Shown one piece after another: positions 23,282-35,569 of a stretch of 64,000 nucleotides of DNA. The notes under the pieces are model-generated. The model did no database searches. It saw only the letters and a list, made by a program, of their open reading frames with translations, and was not told where the DNA came from. Every line of letters starts with the position of its first letter. Positions within the stretch are counted from its first letter, which is position 1. The stretch covers positions 55,542 through 119,541 of the forward strand of contig JAGFBZ010002877.1 in assembly GCA_018398805.1 (NCBI GenBank). The letters run 5' to 3'. The position numbers were made by a program, and so were the translations under genes. The DNA comes from Hirundichthys speculiger (Eukaryota > Chordata > Actinopteri > Beloniformes > Exocoetidae).

Positions 23282-23538
23282 ATCGCTTAGCTCTGATGGC
23301 CGACATATTGACCTATTGGCTAGAGAAAACAACAGGGGCGCTACGTCATAGCCTGTCGACAGCTGCAGTATCATTACGCGACAGTTATATTGCTCTGGGT
23401 ATACTCTCTTTAAAAAAAAAACACCGATAACGGTATCATTTGTCCAGAATTTTTAGCGGTACTCTGGTACCGACCATTTAGGAACCGGTACCAAAAAATA
23501 CCGGCTCTCGGTACACATCCCTACACATGACTACACAA

Positions 23539-24008
23539 AAACACCATAAAAAGTACAATAAAACAGGAGGAAAACATCTGAAGCATTACAGAGCATGAAC
23601 AAAACCCTTTAGGAAAACAACCCGATTAACTAAAATTATAATTTTAAATCCTAATCAAGGATAATGGCCGGTAAAAAACTCCCACAGTGGGAGAAAAAAA
23701 AAACCTTTCAGCCAAACAGTGGCAAGGAAAAACTCCACTTTAAGAGGAAGAAACCTTGAGCAGGACCTGGATCATATGGGGGGACCTTCCTGCTGAAGAC
23801 CAGCTGGATAAAGAAAGAAAAAGAGGGAAGACAGGACAGAGAGAAGATGGAGGACAGAGAGAGGAGAGACACAAATGATTGAATGAAATGATTATATAAA
23901 CAGATGCAGGTAGCAACACTGAGGTGAGATGGTCAGAGGACTAGATCACCGGTCACCACGACACCCTGAACTAATCTACACACACAGGTGGAGGTAAACG
24001 CTGGGATG
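23539..24008 (+). repeat. Dispersed fish repeat, forward copy
   Basis: It includes 'ttacagagcatgaacaaaaccc', 'gcaaggaaaaactccacttt', 'gaggaagaaaccttgagcag' and the segment inverted at 13595-13909. Very common in fish genomes; class not asserted. Confidence 0.75.
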
Positions 24009-24019
24009 GACAGAGGAGG

Positions 24020-24215
24020 GAGGGCAAATGTGAGGCCACTTGTCCGATGGTCAGGATCTGGTCCAAACCGGGTCCCCCAACAGGACAATGATCCAAAGCT
24101 CGGCAGCACATTTAAGTCAGAACACCTGAAAACTAAACGAGCCGAGGTTTTAAAATGGCCTCGTCAAAGTCCAAACCTCAGCTCCATTAAAATACCGTCT
24201 ACAGTTTGATCTGTG
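24020..24215 (+). pseudogene. Tc1 transposase internal relic
   Basis: The frame reads Q-Q-D-N-D-P-K, the block containing the second catalytic aspartate of Tc1 transposases. It continues to V-L-K-W-P-R-Q-S-P-N-L, the motif leading to the final glutamate. About 65 codons survive. N- and C-termini and inverted repeats were not found. It lies directly after the dispersed repeat. Confidence 0.8.
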
Positions 24216-26485
24216 AAGGACAAACCACAAAAAAAAGTTTTGTGAAGCTCTGCTTCTTGCTAAGTGTTAAAAATGATGCTGGGCCCAGAGATGAAGGAGG
24301 TTAAATCCGTAGCGACGTCCCGGTTTTAGGATGCTGGAAGAACCCTTATTCCTCATTCCAGGTTTGACAGAACAAAAATGAAAACCGGAACGCCACAAAA
24401 TAAATCACTTGCTGACCAGGCCTTTTGGCTTTTGCGTGGGAGCGCCGTCAACTTTAGCTGCACTGACGTCAGTGAAGATAAAAGATTAACAACCAAACGA
24501 CGATCATCAGATGGAGTAAAGAGTAGTGACACAGACGCCTGTTAAGATCTTCTTTTTGAAAAGATTCTAACTGCGTGTTCTTTGCTGGAAAGGAGAGTCT
24601 TGGTCGGTAGTACAAGTACAACACAGATGTTTATTTGTAATAAACGTGATCACGGCTCCTTTGCAGAGGCAGTCTCTAGCAAAAAAGAAGGACGAATTAA
24701 CGGATACCACATCAATTTATACAGAAATTGCGTGCGTCACTAGATGGGGAGGAGCCGCGGTTTAGACTTGGCTCTCCTATTGGCCGGTCCTGGTCCTCTT
24801 GTCCAATCCACTGCTGGTGTTTTCCAAAAAAGGAAGGTGTTCACCTTTTCCCACAATGCTATTCTGTTCACCTGGCCGGGTCCTTTGTTCCCTAGCACAT
24901 GGCTTTTAGTGGCTAAAGATGGGCTAGTTTGCTATATTTCTGATATAAAGTGAAGATAAAACATACATTAAGAATGATCTAGGACTGTGAGGTGGACATA
25001 TGGTTCATTAAACAAAGCAGTATAACAACAATGAGCGCAACAATAAAACAGTATGATAAAAACCAAGAAGAAGTCATTAATGTTTCCAATTCTAGCATAT
25101 TAATAATACTATTGATAACAGTACTATTTTCAATATGTAACTAATGTATTTTTGTGTACAAATGTGACCCTCTAGCTGTACTAATTCTGGACCCACAAAA
25201 TTAAGAAAATTCTGACCTAACAAGCCCAACCAGGATGCCAATGTGCTTGTCACATTGTCAGCACATTCATCTTAATGGGAGCTAATGTGCTAGGTCAGTG
25301 TCTTTGTGCTAATTTATTCAATTTCTGCAGATCACTTCAAAAGCTATTGTCAAAAACCGCCACCATTTGTGGTCCCTTTCGATGTTTTGCTTCTGTTTGG
25401 ACAATATTTTTCTCCATAAAACAACTCAGCAACAGTGAGCTCATCCTCCTCCAGCAGTGGAAGCTAACGACAGACGTACGTGCTCGTACGGAGGCAAACT
25501 TTTCATTCTTTTTGAGCATTAGGATTGAAATGTTAGAGAAATCCTTCAAAAATCTTTCAGGCTCTGAAAAGAAAATTGTGCTTCAATACTAATCATCCGG
25601 CAGAGAGTTTTAGTGATTTCGAAAGTGCTGCTTTTTCATTTTCTTAAACTCAACAGATATGAGGTTCAGAAAAAGAAACTCTCCTCTGTATGAGCCTCCA
25701 GTAACACATTACCTTCACTTCACCTGGCTCACGATATCACCGTGTGCACGTGTGTAGGCGTGTGCGTGCGTGTGTGCACGTGTGTTGGCGTGCACGTGCG
25801 CCCAGCCCAAGGTGAAACAAGAGGACAGAAACAGCTCAAGCAGAAATCATAACAGAGCATGTCTCAGTTTGTTTGCACACTCAAATCTATTTGAAAATTC
25901 TGCTGGTACCCCCCGCGCAAATCCATATTTAGACAAAATTCACACATATGTAATCGAAGCAAGTCATGAAAAACTATTTTATTGTGTGAAATGCCAGTAA
26001 CAAAACTAATTGGACAGGTCTAAATGTCTTAAAGGTGCAATTTTAATAATGCTGATTGATCACCACAACAGTACTTTGATCGTGACCTGTTACCCTTTTT
26101 AGGTTTAGATTTCATTCATTTCATTTTATTGATTCATTCCAGACATGTCAAAACAATCTTATAAAGCATAAACAATTTTAACACTATCATGAATCTATGT
26201 GTCTGAAAATAAATATAATAATGCATTAATCAATATACACTGACACATGTGCATAACCATAATTCAGAAACACATAGAACCTCTTGTAAATAAATCTAAA
26301 TATCAAATGGACATATTCCCCCCAAAAAAGAAGAAATAAAAAAATAAACAAAGAGATGCTTTTGGAGAAGCAAGGTGGTTCGTAAACGGTAGCTACTGCA
26401 GAGCAGCTTTGTTGTTGTTGAACCAACAGACCAGAAGACAACTGAAGAGACCGTATGTGAGTCCTTTGTCGGGTCAGAAGGAACC
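24216..26485. other. Unassigned non-coding stretch
   Basis: No supported gene or element. A GT/GC-rich tract lies at about 25740-25800. Confidence 0.45.
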
Positions 26486-26486
26486 C

Positions 26487-27130
26487 TAAAGCCTGGTTTA
26501 TGCTCAGAAATCAGGTCATCTGCGTGTGTGACGCTGATAACGCAGCGATAACGCGCCTCCCCAAAATTGTAGGTGACCTCAGACAGTGCCGCAGAGAAGG
26601 AGAGAAAGGAGGCCTCTGATTGGTCAGTTCTACATCCGCATAGAAAAGAGCGCGTCATTGAAGAAATGAGGAAGTACCCACATCTGTACGATTCTCGTTC
26701 TCCAGATAGCGATGAATGTGGGTCTGGATACGGCCGAGACGGTGAGGAAGTGGAAAAACAAAAGAGATAATTTTAGTAAGTTTAGCTAGTTCGTAATAGT
26801 CCTTCTTGCATTGTAGCGTGGAATAACATAGCGCAGACTGCGCTTCAAAATTGGGCATAAAGCATAAAGATAACTGCGGCATACCAGCGACAAGCTAATG
26901 CGACACATTGCTGCGAGAGTAGATACAGCCCTTAAGTGTGCAAACAAACGCCGCACTGACGTTTGCGTATGTCCTGGTTCAGCCTGTAGCGATATGGACG
27001 TGGACGGTTGAACGTCTCCTGCACCTGGGGCGGACCCACGGCAATCAGCACGGTTTATGTCAGCATCTCCAAAAGTCTCCAGTAACACCAGAAAAAGTTG
27101 CTTAGTTGGCAACGCCGTTAGCGAGCGCAC
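26487..27130 (+). mobile_element. Probable PIF/Harbinger fragment with MADF-like coding relic
   Basis: The left edge reads CTAAAGCCTGGTTTATGCTC, a form seen at ends of some fish Harbinger elements. At about 26653-26710 the + strand encodes R-V-I-E-E-M-R-K-Y-P-H-L-Y-D, the opening helix of a MADF/Myb-like domain found in the accessory protein of Harbinger transposons and in some host regulators. The reading then degenerates. No matching right terminus was found before 27500. A decayed exon of a host MADF gene is the alternative. Confidence 0.45.
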
Positions 27131-28510
27131 TGGTCATATCGTGGCCGATCCTGAAATATTCTCGGTACGGGTCTTAGCTTCACTGTCACGTTAAACCACG
27201 ACGGCTGCTGAAAGTCGCTCTATTTCACATCTAGAGGAGGTGAGCACAAAGCTGTGACATCAGTATGGAAAGAGGCACACCTGGTGGAAGAGAGGGGGCG
27301 GAGTGCAGTAGAGCGTCAGACTCCGCCCACTTTTATTAACACAGGAACAACGTCAGGAAGCTGTTGTACTGCATCTCTGTCGTACTCGGACCAAACCGCC
27401 TCTCAAAAAAAAAAAAGTTTACAAAATGTCTCTATTTATTTCACTAGAAAACAGATCATGGCAGCAAAATAAAGTGATGTTTTCCAGCTATGGATGTCAC
27501 AGAAGACGATGTGCGAGGTTTCGATTACGTTAACACCAGTTCAAATCAGGTCACAAACTCATGGCATTAAAACTGCATTTCTACCTTTTCTTTCACGTTG
27601 GTTGTGTTTTTTTTTGCATCGATTAATAAGCTCTACGTAGTTTTGTTGCTGTGAATCATTCATCGCACTGATGACACATCCTGGTACCGCGAAAAAAAAA
27701 AAAAAACAAAACAGTCATAAAAACTCAATATTGATGAGTGTTCACAGCCATGACTTCTGCAGTTTTTAACGGCGCCCACCATGACATTCAAAGCGACTCA
27801 TATTTCAGTTGGATCTTCCGTGTGTTCATCAGTTATTCAGGAGAGAGATATTTTGATGCAACATTTATTATAGTGTCTGAAGAAACACGAGCTTTGATGT
27901 GCACTTAACCTTGACTAAAAGTTTTTAAAGTGTAAAACAGCAATGAAACGGCGTCTCGAAACTCAAGAAAGCAGTGACTAAATCCAAAAATGACTTTTCA
28001 AGGTAAAGTTGTTTTTGATCTGTGAGTTTTTCGGACAGAAGATGAATTTCTTACTTTTTGCTTAAAGGTGTTTTGTGAGTGTTTGGGGAAATGCTGCGTG
28101 ACGCACAACATGCGGTTAGTGTCCGGACCAGAGCTAGAGACTAACTTTTTATCCCACCTGCTGCAGTGGAAGATGGACTCCTGAATCTACCAGCCACTCA
28201 TTTTCTTTTTTTATGCCATTTTTATCCCTTTTTTTTAAGCCATTTTAGCCATTTTTTCATTGTAGCTGCGTTGGTGTGATGTCATAAACGTGACATTCAG
28301 GGAGAAATGTTTCACGTAGACCAGCTCGTCTTGTCACAAACCAGCTGGTCACAGGAGTGTTAGTTGTTCGACATTATGAATTTTTCATAACCAAAACACT
28401 TCTTTTCTCTTATTGGACAAACAGGTCCTCATGAGTTTTCACCGGCTTTAGCCCCTGCTGTGTAACGCTACTATTTTTAGATAAAGAGAAATTTTAAACA
28501 GTGACTGCTA
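27131..28510. other. Unassigned non-coding stretch
   Basis: Nothing recognised apart from short homopolymers. Confidence 0.45.
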
Positions 28511-28535
28511 TTTTTTTTTTTTTTTTTTTTTTTTT
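28511..28535. repeat. Poly-T (25 nt)
   Basis: Uninterrupted T run. Confidence 0.97.
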
Positions 28536-29038
28536 GTTTTAAGACAGTCAAGACGCTAAAATAGTCAAGTGACACAAATGATGTCCAGCATGGAAAGTGA
28601 AAAATAAGCCATTATTATTATTTTTTAAATTATTTTCTTTATGTGCCCACCGTCGTGGTTGGTAGGTTGAGCAAACTGACCCTTCAGAACACAAGATAAC
28701 CCGTACTAACCCATGCTAACCAGTGCTAACCCACGCTTTGTGGTTGCTACTGTCCACCTATGGTCTGTGGTCATCAACGTGACACTGGTCTCAAACCCAG
28801 ACAATAAAAACATTATTCATATTATTAATTTCATTGAATGTAATGTTCTTTTTAATTTAATTTTTAGTTTATAAAAGCATGTATGTACGGTATGTATGAA
28901 AAATTTGCACCCCAATTCCGTACGTGTGTTTGTATGGTCATACGTGTATACAGACATACATAACATAGCCATCAGCCTCCACAACAAGACTTAACACCTG
29001 TTATTATATTATTATTATTATTGCTGTCTGTTGTTTAT

Positions 29039-29140
29039 AAAAAAAAAAAAAAAAAAAAAAGAGAGCCCTTACTACATTGAATTTCCCTTTATGGGATAAA
29101 TAAAGTATTTTTCATTTCATTTTTCATTTTCATTTCATTT
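29039..29140 (+). mobile_element. LINE-type 3' tail and (CATTTT)n
   Basis: A 22-A run is followed by 'attgaatttccctttatggg' and 'ataaataaagtatttttc', a common fish LINE 3' end. CATTT-rich repeats follow, directly abutting the Tc1 element. Confidence 0.55.
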
Positions 29141-30098
29141 CATAATATTGCAAAAAGTATTTGTTCACACATCCAAATGATCAGAATCAGGTGTTCCAGT
29201 CATTTCCATGTCCACAGGTGAATAAATCAAGCACCTAGACATGCAGACTGTTTCTAGAAACATTAGTGAAAGAATGGGTCTCTCTCTCAGGAGCTCAGAG
29301 AATTCCAGGTGGAACTGTGATAGGATGACACCTGAGAAACAAATCCAGTCATGAAGTTTCCTCGCTCCTAAATATTCCACTGTCAACTGTCAGCTGTATT
29401 ATAAGGAAATGGAAGTGTTTGGGAACGACAGCAACTCAGCCATGAAGTGGAGGAACGTTCTCTGGAGGGATAAATCACACTTCTCCATCTGGTGATCTGA
29501 TGGAAGAGTCTGGGTTTGGTGGTTTCCAGGAGAACGGTACTGGTCTGACTGCATTGATCCAAGTGTAAAGTTTGGTGGAGGGGGGGTTATGGTGTGGGGT
29601 TGTTTTTCAGGAGCTGGGCTTGGCCCCTTAGTTCCAGTGAAAGGAACTCTGAATGCTTCAGCAGACCAAGACATTTTGGACAATTCATGCTCCCAACTTT
29701 GTGGGACCAGTTTGGAGCTGGACCCTTCCTCTTCAACATGACTGTGCACCAGTGCACAAAGCAAGATCCATAAAGACATGGATGGAAGAGTCTGGTGTGA
29801 ATGAACTTGACTGGCCTGCACAGAGTCCTGACCTCAACCTGATAGAAGACCTTTGGATGAATTAGAGCAGAGACTGAGAACCAGACCTTCTGGTCCAACA
29901 TCAGTGTTTAACCTCACAAATGTTCTTCTGGAAGAATCCCCATAAACACACTCCTAAACCTTGTGGACAGCCTTCCCAAAAGAGTTGGAGCTGTTCTAGC
30001 TGCAAAGATGGAGCCACGTCATATTGATTAGGAATGGGAGGAGCTAAAGCTCATATGTGAGTCAAGGCAGGTGAGCAAGTACTTTTGGCAATATAGTG
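29141..30098 (+). mobile_element. Tc1/mariner element (ATATTGCCAAAAGTA ends)
   Basis: The left end CATAATATTGCAAAAAGTAT and right end ACTTTTGGCAATATAGTG are inverted repeats, with TA after the right end (30099-30100). At 958 bp it carries a broken transposase. The left target TA is not preserved. Confidence 0.88.
29395..29990 (+). pseudogene. Tc1-like transposase, frame-broken
   Basis: Segments in different frames spell a degraded DD34E transposase. W-R-D-K-S-H-F near 29450 is where the first catalytic aspartate sits. Then come [10 protein letters not shown] near 29575 and [15 protein letters not shown] at about 29740, carrying the second aspartate. L-D-W-P-A-Q-S-P-D-L-N at about 29808 leads to the final glutamate block I-E-D-L-W. 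Stops and frameshifts (for example TGA after S-I-W near 29495) separate them. The N-terminal helix-turn-helix region is missing or unrecognisable, and the long - strand frames over it are shadows. Confidence 0.88.
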
Positions 30099-30132
30099 TA
30101 AATATGTATGTAGCTACGGGCTTACAGTCATA

Positions 30133-30498
30133 CAGTCATGGAAAAAATTATTAGACCACCATTTTTTCTTCAGTTTCTTGTTCATTTTAATATCTGGTAC
30201 CACTAAACGTCATCATGTGACTAAAACAGACAGAAAAGAAAACACTGAATGCATAAAAGCAGTGTTTTTGGCAGTACAACGCCATAGCTATTGATGTAAA
30301 AACTTAAGTGATTTAGGTTATAATGAAGAAAACCATGGAAAATGGTAAGATATCAGCTCTTAAATAAAACTCTTAGGAGCAATCTTTGTGGTTATCATTA
30401 TGTTTGTCCAAACAAATGTACCTTTAGTTGTACCAGGCATTAAAATGAACAAGAAACTGAAGAAAACAAGGGTGGTCTAATAATTTTTTCCATGACTG
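30133..30498. mobile_element. Tc1/mariner-type MITE with long inverted repeats
   Basis: A 366-bp element flanked by TA (30131-30132 and 30499-30500). The ends CAGTCATGGAAAAAATTATT are inverted repeats that pair for roughly 75 bp with few mismatches ('tagaccacc', 'cagtttcttgttcattttaat'). No coding content. Confidence 0.9.
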
Positions 30499-30500
30499 TA

Positions 30501-31257
30501 CGTATGTATGCATGCACGTATAAATGAAACGTGTGCATCTCAAGTTTAAATTCTCCTTTTCTTCCACCTGCTCTTCTGGATTATTTCCCAGACAAATAAA
30601 TGGCACCACTGTAAAGGCTCAGTTGCCTCTTAGCTGCGTATCAGTGAACAGCAGTCCCTGACAGCTTGATACGTGCTCGACTTGCCTCCATATATCATCA
30701 TTGTTCGTCTGCAGACTTAAAGCATGAAGTCAAAGCCAAGTTCTGTCGACGTCTGAAGTGCAGTGCGACTCACGGGGAATTAATAATACGCCCTAAAATC
30801 AGACAATCTGGGATTCTGACTCCATGTTTCATTGGCACCTCTTATCATTTATGTATCTGTCTTTCACCCTTGCATGACTCATTTTCTCATGCCGTGATGC
30901 GGATATTGTATTCTGTGTGGAATTATTTGAATTCTATGTCCGTTTATTTAAAAATATCCTCACACAAGCCATTAAACCAGGTCACATCAGCGAGATGCAT
31001 CTCAGGACCTCAAGTTTATTAGCCTCATCTGCAACAAAGTCAGAACCGCCCACTCCTGTCAGACCGACAGTCATTGATAGCGTACAGTTAATAAAGTAAT
31101 CTGCAGCAGAGAACTTCATTTCTGTACAAACTGATCCACAGATTGTGTTACGTATTAAAACGGCCAGTCCTTGGCAATAGATATGAAAAAATAGATAGAC
31201 GTGAATAAAATTATAAATTCTTCAAACCAATCAGCTGAAGAGAAAATCAATGATTTT
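30501..31257. other. Unassigned non-coding stretch
   Basis: Nothing recognised. Frames at 30666-31022 lack splice or domain support. Confidence 0.45.
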
Positions 31258-31265
31258 GTAAACAT

Positions 31266-32643
31266 TAGGGCTGGGCAAGTTAACGCATTATTATCACGTT
31301 AACTCATTAATTTATTAACGCCGCCATTTATTTTATTGCACGTTAACGCATGTTGCTCACGTGCTTTTGTTTTGAAAAGTCTGTTAATGGCTGCTGCGGA
31401 ACCGGAAGACAATTGGCAGGAAACATGCGGTAAAGCTAAAACAGACATGGAGAACGGTAAAAATCCGTGAACTTTACAGTTCAGCTAGCAACTCAGGTAG
31501 CAATATTAACAATTCTGTCTGGAAAAAAAACCTTTCAAACCCCTTTGTTCAAGACGATTGTGTCATTCCTCCATGTTCCATCAGATCTGCTCCATGTGTT
31601 CACTGTCCTGCTGTTCTCTAGCTGGTTACTTCAGTGCGGCTCCATCTAGTGGCACAGATGTGTAATGACAACAGAAAGTCCAGTCCTCAATTATAAAATG
31701 ACCCCCATTTTTGAGAATATGACTTCTAGATTAAAATAATTTTAACAGCAGATGGTGTCCTGCAATGCTGGAAATGAGCATCAGAATATTCTGAAAAAGA
31801 CTGATGTCAGACGCAGAGCTGGAAAGGCTTTGGTTCATCTATATATGAGCTGAGTTTTCATTCAGATTTCCATAATATTGCAAATATTATAGTACGTGAT
31901 TCCAGCGCCGCCATGCTACCTGAACTGCTGTGCACAAAGACATTTCTGGGTCACGTAAACCGGACAATTAAATATTAAAAACAAATTCAGTCTCTTGGCC
32001 TGTTTGCTAAAATTGAAATATAAAAAAATATAAAAAAAAGGAAAAACAAAATTAAAAGTGACTTTTTAATTTTTTTTTTATTTTTGATTGTCAATTGAAA
32101 ATGGAAAAAAACAAACAAATGATACACGGATAATTATGGATTGATAAACTTATGGAACTTATGGACATTTTTATTTTAAAGTTCTCCCAGACTGAGGATT
32201 CGACAGAAACAAGGTTATTTGTAACAACTGACAAGTTGAAGTCCGCGTTAAAAGTTTCTGCTGTTACCTCTGAAATTACCTGTTTTAATGTTCTGGTTGT
32301 GGCTCAGGATTTTGTTGGTAGACTTTTTTCGTTTTTCATAAAAAAAAAACAGGATGACATTAATGACCTGGCAGTGGCAATAAGCTTTATTTTATTTGAC
32401 ATTTTTAAGATAAGATTTACTCTAAATATGTGTTACTGACAAGTGCTGATGTTAAAAGTGTTTGAACAACAAATGTTATGGCACTTTTCTTCATATGGCA
32501 GCAGAACATTTAAATAAAAGTGACCTTCACACTACTTTTGAATTCATCATTTGATTTTCCGTATACAATGCAATTAATCGTGATTAATCAGGGAAATCAT
32601 GCGATTAATCGCGATTAAAAATTTTAATCGTTGCCCAGCCCTA
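31266..32643. mobile_element. Complete hAT-type element, TSD GTAAACAT
   Basis: GTAAACAT is repeated exactly at 31258-31265 and 32644-32651. The perfect 13-bp ends are TAGGGCTGGGCAA and TTGCCCAGCCCTA. GTTAACGC and GATTAATCG repeats lie under the two ends. The middle (about 31583-31740) matches part of the TA-flanked element at 38969-39465. No transposase is present; the 95-codon frame 32152-32439 is not recognised. A second copy's right end is at 1-523. Confidence 0.93.
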
Positions 32644-32651
32644 GTAAACAT

Positions 32652-33065
32652 GAATATTTTTAGTCTTGGAAACAGAGGAAGCGGACTCAGGAGATCACAG
32701 CTTCACGTCGCCTCTTCCAGTTATCCAAGTCATTAAAACTGTCAGCGGGTCATTCAGTTAAGCAAATAGAAATTAAACCGACTAACTGGATGATTGTTCT
32801 GAATAAAAACCCAACACTTAATGACCTTTATCTGTTCGTATATGCAGAGAAATAAATGCAGTGAGCTCTCTGCTGCACGGTTGCACTCGGCTGTGATGTG
32901 GATCATCGTCTCCAGAAAGGACACCGTAGGATCCGTTAAGGCAGCACATTTGAAGCGAAAGTTCATTTTGGAGGCAGGCACGCATGTCCACATTGTATTT
33001 ATGGTGCAGTTTTACAGCCTCGCCGCAGGAACACGATTTGCCTCTCAGAAAAAAAAGAAAACCTG

Positions 33066-33140
<75 letters not shown>

Positions 33141-33680
33141 AGTAGCCTACATGTCCGCTTTCCCACCCCGGTGAATTTTATTGACCAACTCCCTGCCACA
33201 TCTGCTCGTGCAGTCTATCAAACACAGGACGTACACAGCCCCCCCTCCCTTTCTTCGCTGGAAGCCTTCATCCTTTTGCCTTTGATCACCAAATTACAAC
33301 AGCTACTCACGCCTAAATGAGCTTGTAGGAGGCGAGCTCCGCCGTCTGAGCATGTGGCTTGATCCGAGGAGAGCTGGCCCTTATCTAATCTTGAATTGAT
33401 TACTGTACATGTTTTTTCCTCATCTCTCAACAGTGGAGCTCAATGTCAGCTCCCATTAAGTCAGAAAGGCCCAAAGTAAGAGTTTTAAAAGGACTCTTCA
33501 AGGGCAGTGACCACAGCGGATCTTCGTACGAGGCGAATACAACCTCAGCAGGGGGAAAAAAAGGGAAGGAAATGTCATGTTGGCGGCAGCATCTTGGATG
33601 TATTCGTATTCAGGATGACTTTATCAGTCCATCACATCCTAACAACATTACTGCAGTTCACTGAGGTTGTTTTTTTTTAG
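32652..33680. other. Unassigned stretch with a (TC)n tract
   Basis: Nothing else recognised. Confidence 0.45.
33069..33136. repeat. (TC)34 microsatellite
   Basis: 68 bp of uninterrupted TC; the arginine/glutamate and serine/leucine frames over it are artefacts. Confidence 0.97.
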
Positions 33681-34070
33681 GCATGCTGGTGTACAGTTTT
33701 GGAGCGGTTCAGCTGGGTTGAAGACTGGACTTTGACTGTACCACTCCAAACCAAAACTCCAAAAGCTGTGCTTCAGATCATCGTCCCGCTGCTTGGCTCG
33801 GCTTTGACCAAGCTTCAGCTCAGCTTGGTGACCGTGAAGGTCTAGCGGCTGGGTCATCACACCTTCACTGCCGTGCTTGGCAGTGGCACCAGGTGCACCA
33901 GGTCACCGAACGTGGCACCGGTGATCTAAGACCGAAGATTTAGCTTCATCACTCCAGAGGGCCTGTGGTTCGCTCTGATGGTTGTGGTTTGTTCAGCTTT
34001 GCAAACCTCAGTTGCGCTTCCATGTTCCTTTTAAACAGAAGACAAATGCGCACTTGTTCAGTCATCTTCG
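33681..34070 (-). pseudogene. Degraded Tc1 transposase fragment
   Basis: On the - strand, a decayed W-S-D-E-A-K (first aspartate block, about 33945) is followed by R-D-D-D-L-K-H (second aspartate block) and L-E-W-Y-S-Q-S-P-V-F-N-P-A-E (final glutamate block) at about 33700-33790. Spacing and order match Tc1 DD34E proteins. Upstream, L-R-F-A-K near 34005 fits the region before the first aspartate. No inverted repeats were found, so boundaries are approximate. Confidence 0.7.
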
Positions 34071-34177
34071 TCCACCGCAGCGAAGTTTGGCACTTGCTTT
34101 GGTTCTGGAGGCACTTTTCAGATTAGTGTCTTGCAACAACTGCTTTTCTGAGATCGCCGTAAGAAAGAAGGAAAGAT

Positions 34178-35569
34178 GGACCCGATCTTCCGCCAGATCT
34201 GCTAAAGCTGCTATTTAGTGAGAGCGGGTAGCCGGAGGTGCGTTCTCCCGTAAAGAACGCAATCTTCCACCTTGCTAAACCCGCTATCCCACATGCGCTG
34301 CCCGCTACATTATCCGTAGGAGTGGTTATGACGTTCCACCTGTTCCACCTGCGTCAGTAGCCTTTGCCTTTAAGAGCAGGTTGCGCTACCCGCAAACTGC
34401 TATGGAGCGTCTTTTCATCCAGAAAACCCTAACCCTATATATTTGGACCCGGAACCGGCCCGACCCGAGTCTTTAGTTTTTCGATCACGACGGTTACCCA
34501 AATAGAACTGAGACAATACAGCCCATAGTTGCTCATGTTAAAAGTTGTCTAGCGTTGAATAAAACTTGATTTTCTTACCTAAAGTTGTCTTCTTCTACCG
34601 GTTCAGTTGCTACATAGGCTACGTGATGTAAACAACAATAAATCCACGTCGTTATTTACTTTGTGGATACAGATGCTATTGGAAGCAGCTGCTAACGCTA
34701 ATAGCCTACACCGGTCAGGACGTGTCGTAAATATGTTATCTCATCCAGCCGTTGTCATGTTGGCGATCCGTTGTGCTTTACAGCTGCCAGGGAAAAACTG
34801 CTAATAACACGCTACGGCAACACCACTTGTTTCATGACAAAACACGCCATGTTAATGAATAATCATTGAACTGCCCCGAGTCCTGACATTGGCTGACACC
34901 GCCAATATCTTTACTTCTCTCTTGAGTAAACGCGGACCCAGCCTGTCAGAGAGCACCGACCGGACCCGAGACTAACTGTACTGATCCCGACCCGAACACG
35001 AAGTCCCGACTTTTGAATGGACCCAAGGCCCGATTCGGGTTGGGTCGGGACCTCAGGTTTTCGGGTTGTCGGGTAGTTCCGAAGACCTCTACTACACAGA
35101 CAATTCCTATCAGGCTTACCTGAAAGTCCCAGATGGTTGGTGCGCTCCCAGTAAACACGCTCTGGTCGTCTATGGTTTAACTGGTGAGCAAGCCGTTTGA
35201 GATGATCTCTGCCATTTTCTCAGGGGTTCAACTGAGGCCAAATCACGCTTTTTATACAAGAGTCAATTCAAGAGGTAGAGCCGTTTGTGCACGTCCACAT
35301 GTGACCAGGTGGACGCATTCTTGTACGCGCTGACATGCAGGTTTTGGGTAGCGGTAGCAGCCGCAACCCTAAACCCGCGATCGCAAGATACCGAATTTGC
35401 AGAAAGGGCAAAAGACACGTCCATTGCCACACCTACAATGTGAGTAAGGGAGTCGGCATAACTGGTTGCGGCTTTAGCGAGCAGAAGATTGCATTAGCGG
35501 TTAGCGGAGGTTCCTATACCTGCAATTTGCGGTTAGCGGCTAGTGTTAGCGGGTAAGGGGAAGCGTACG
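34178..35569. mobile_element. Harbinger-like element, copy C, hosting hAT F3
   Basis: The left end is GGACCCGATCTTCCGCC, in the same orientation as copy A. The body follows the family up to 'gggtaaggggaagcgtacg' at 35569. There the expected ATCGGGCCC terminus is replaced by unrelated sequence, so the right end is damaged. It is interrupted by a hAT at about 34443-35091. Confidence 0.78.
34443..35091. mobile_element. hAT family F, reverse copy F3
   Basis: The right edge reads GTAGTTCCGAAGACCTCTA, the reverse of the family start. The left terminus is lost and replaced near 34425 by 'accctaaccctatatattt'. It is nested in copy C. Confidence 0.78.

Larger units (their letters stand above)
21891..23523 (-). 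mobile_element. hAT element with transposase relics, TSD CACATGAC
   Basis: CACATGAC is duplicated exactly at 21883-21890 and 23524-23531. The ends are TAGAGATGTGTATCA and, reversed, TAGGGATGTGTACCG. Subterminal 'gataccgatac/ggtaccgat' repeats lie at both sides. At 1633 bp it is a deletion derivative with a broken - strand transposase gene. Confidence 0.93.

Noticed and set aside
24600..24900. Possible solo LTR
   Set aside because: No TG...CA ends, no flanking duplication and no second copy seen.
33069..33199. Arg/Glu-rich frame
   Set aside because: Translation of the (TC)34 tract.
34423..34440. Telomere-like CCCTAACCCTA
   Set aside because: Only about two units, at a damaged hAT end.
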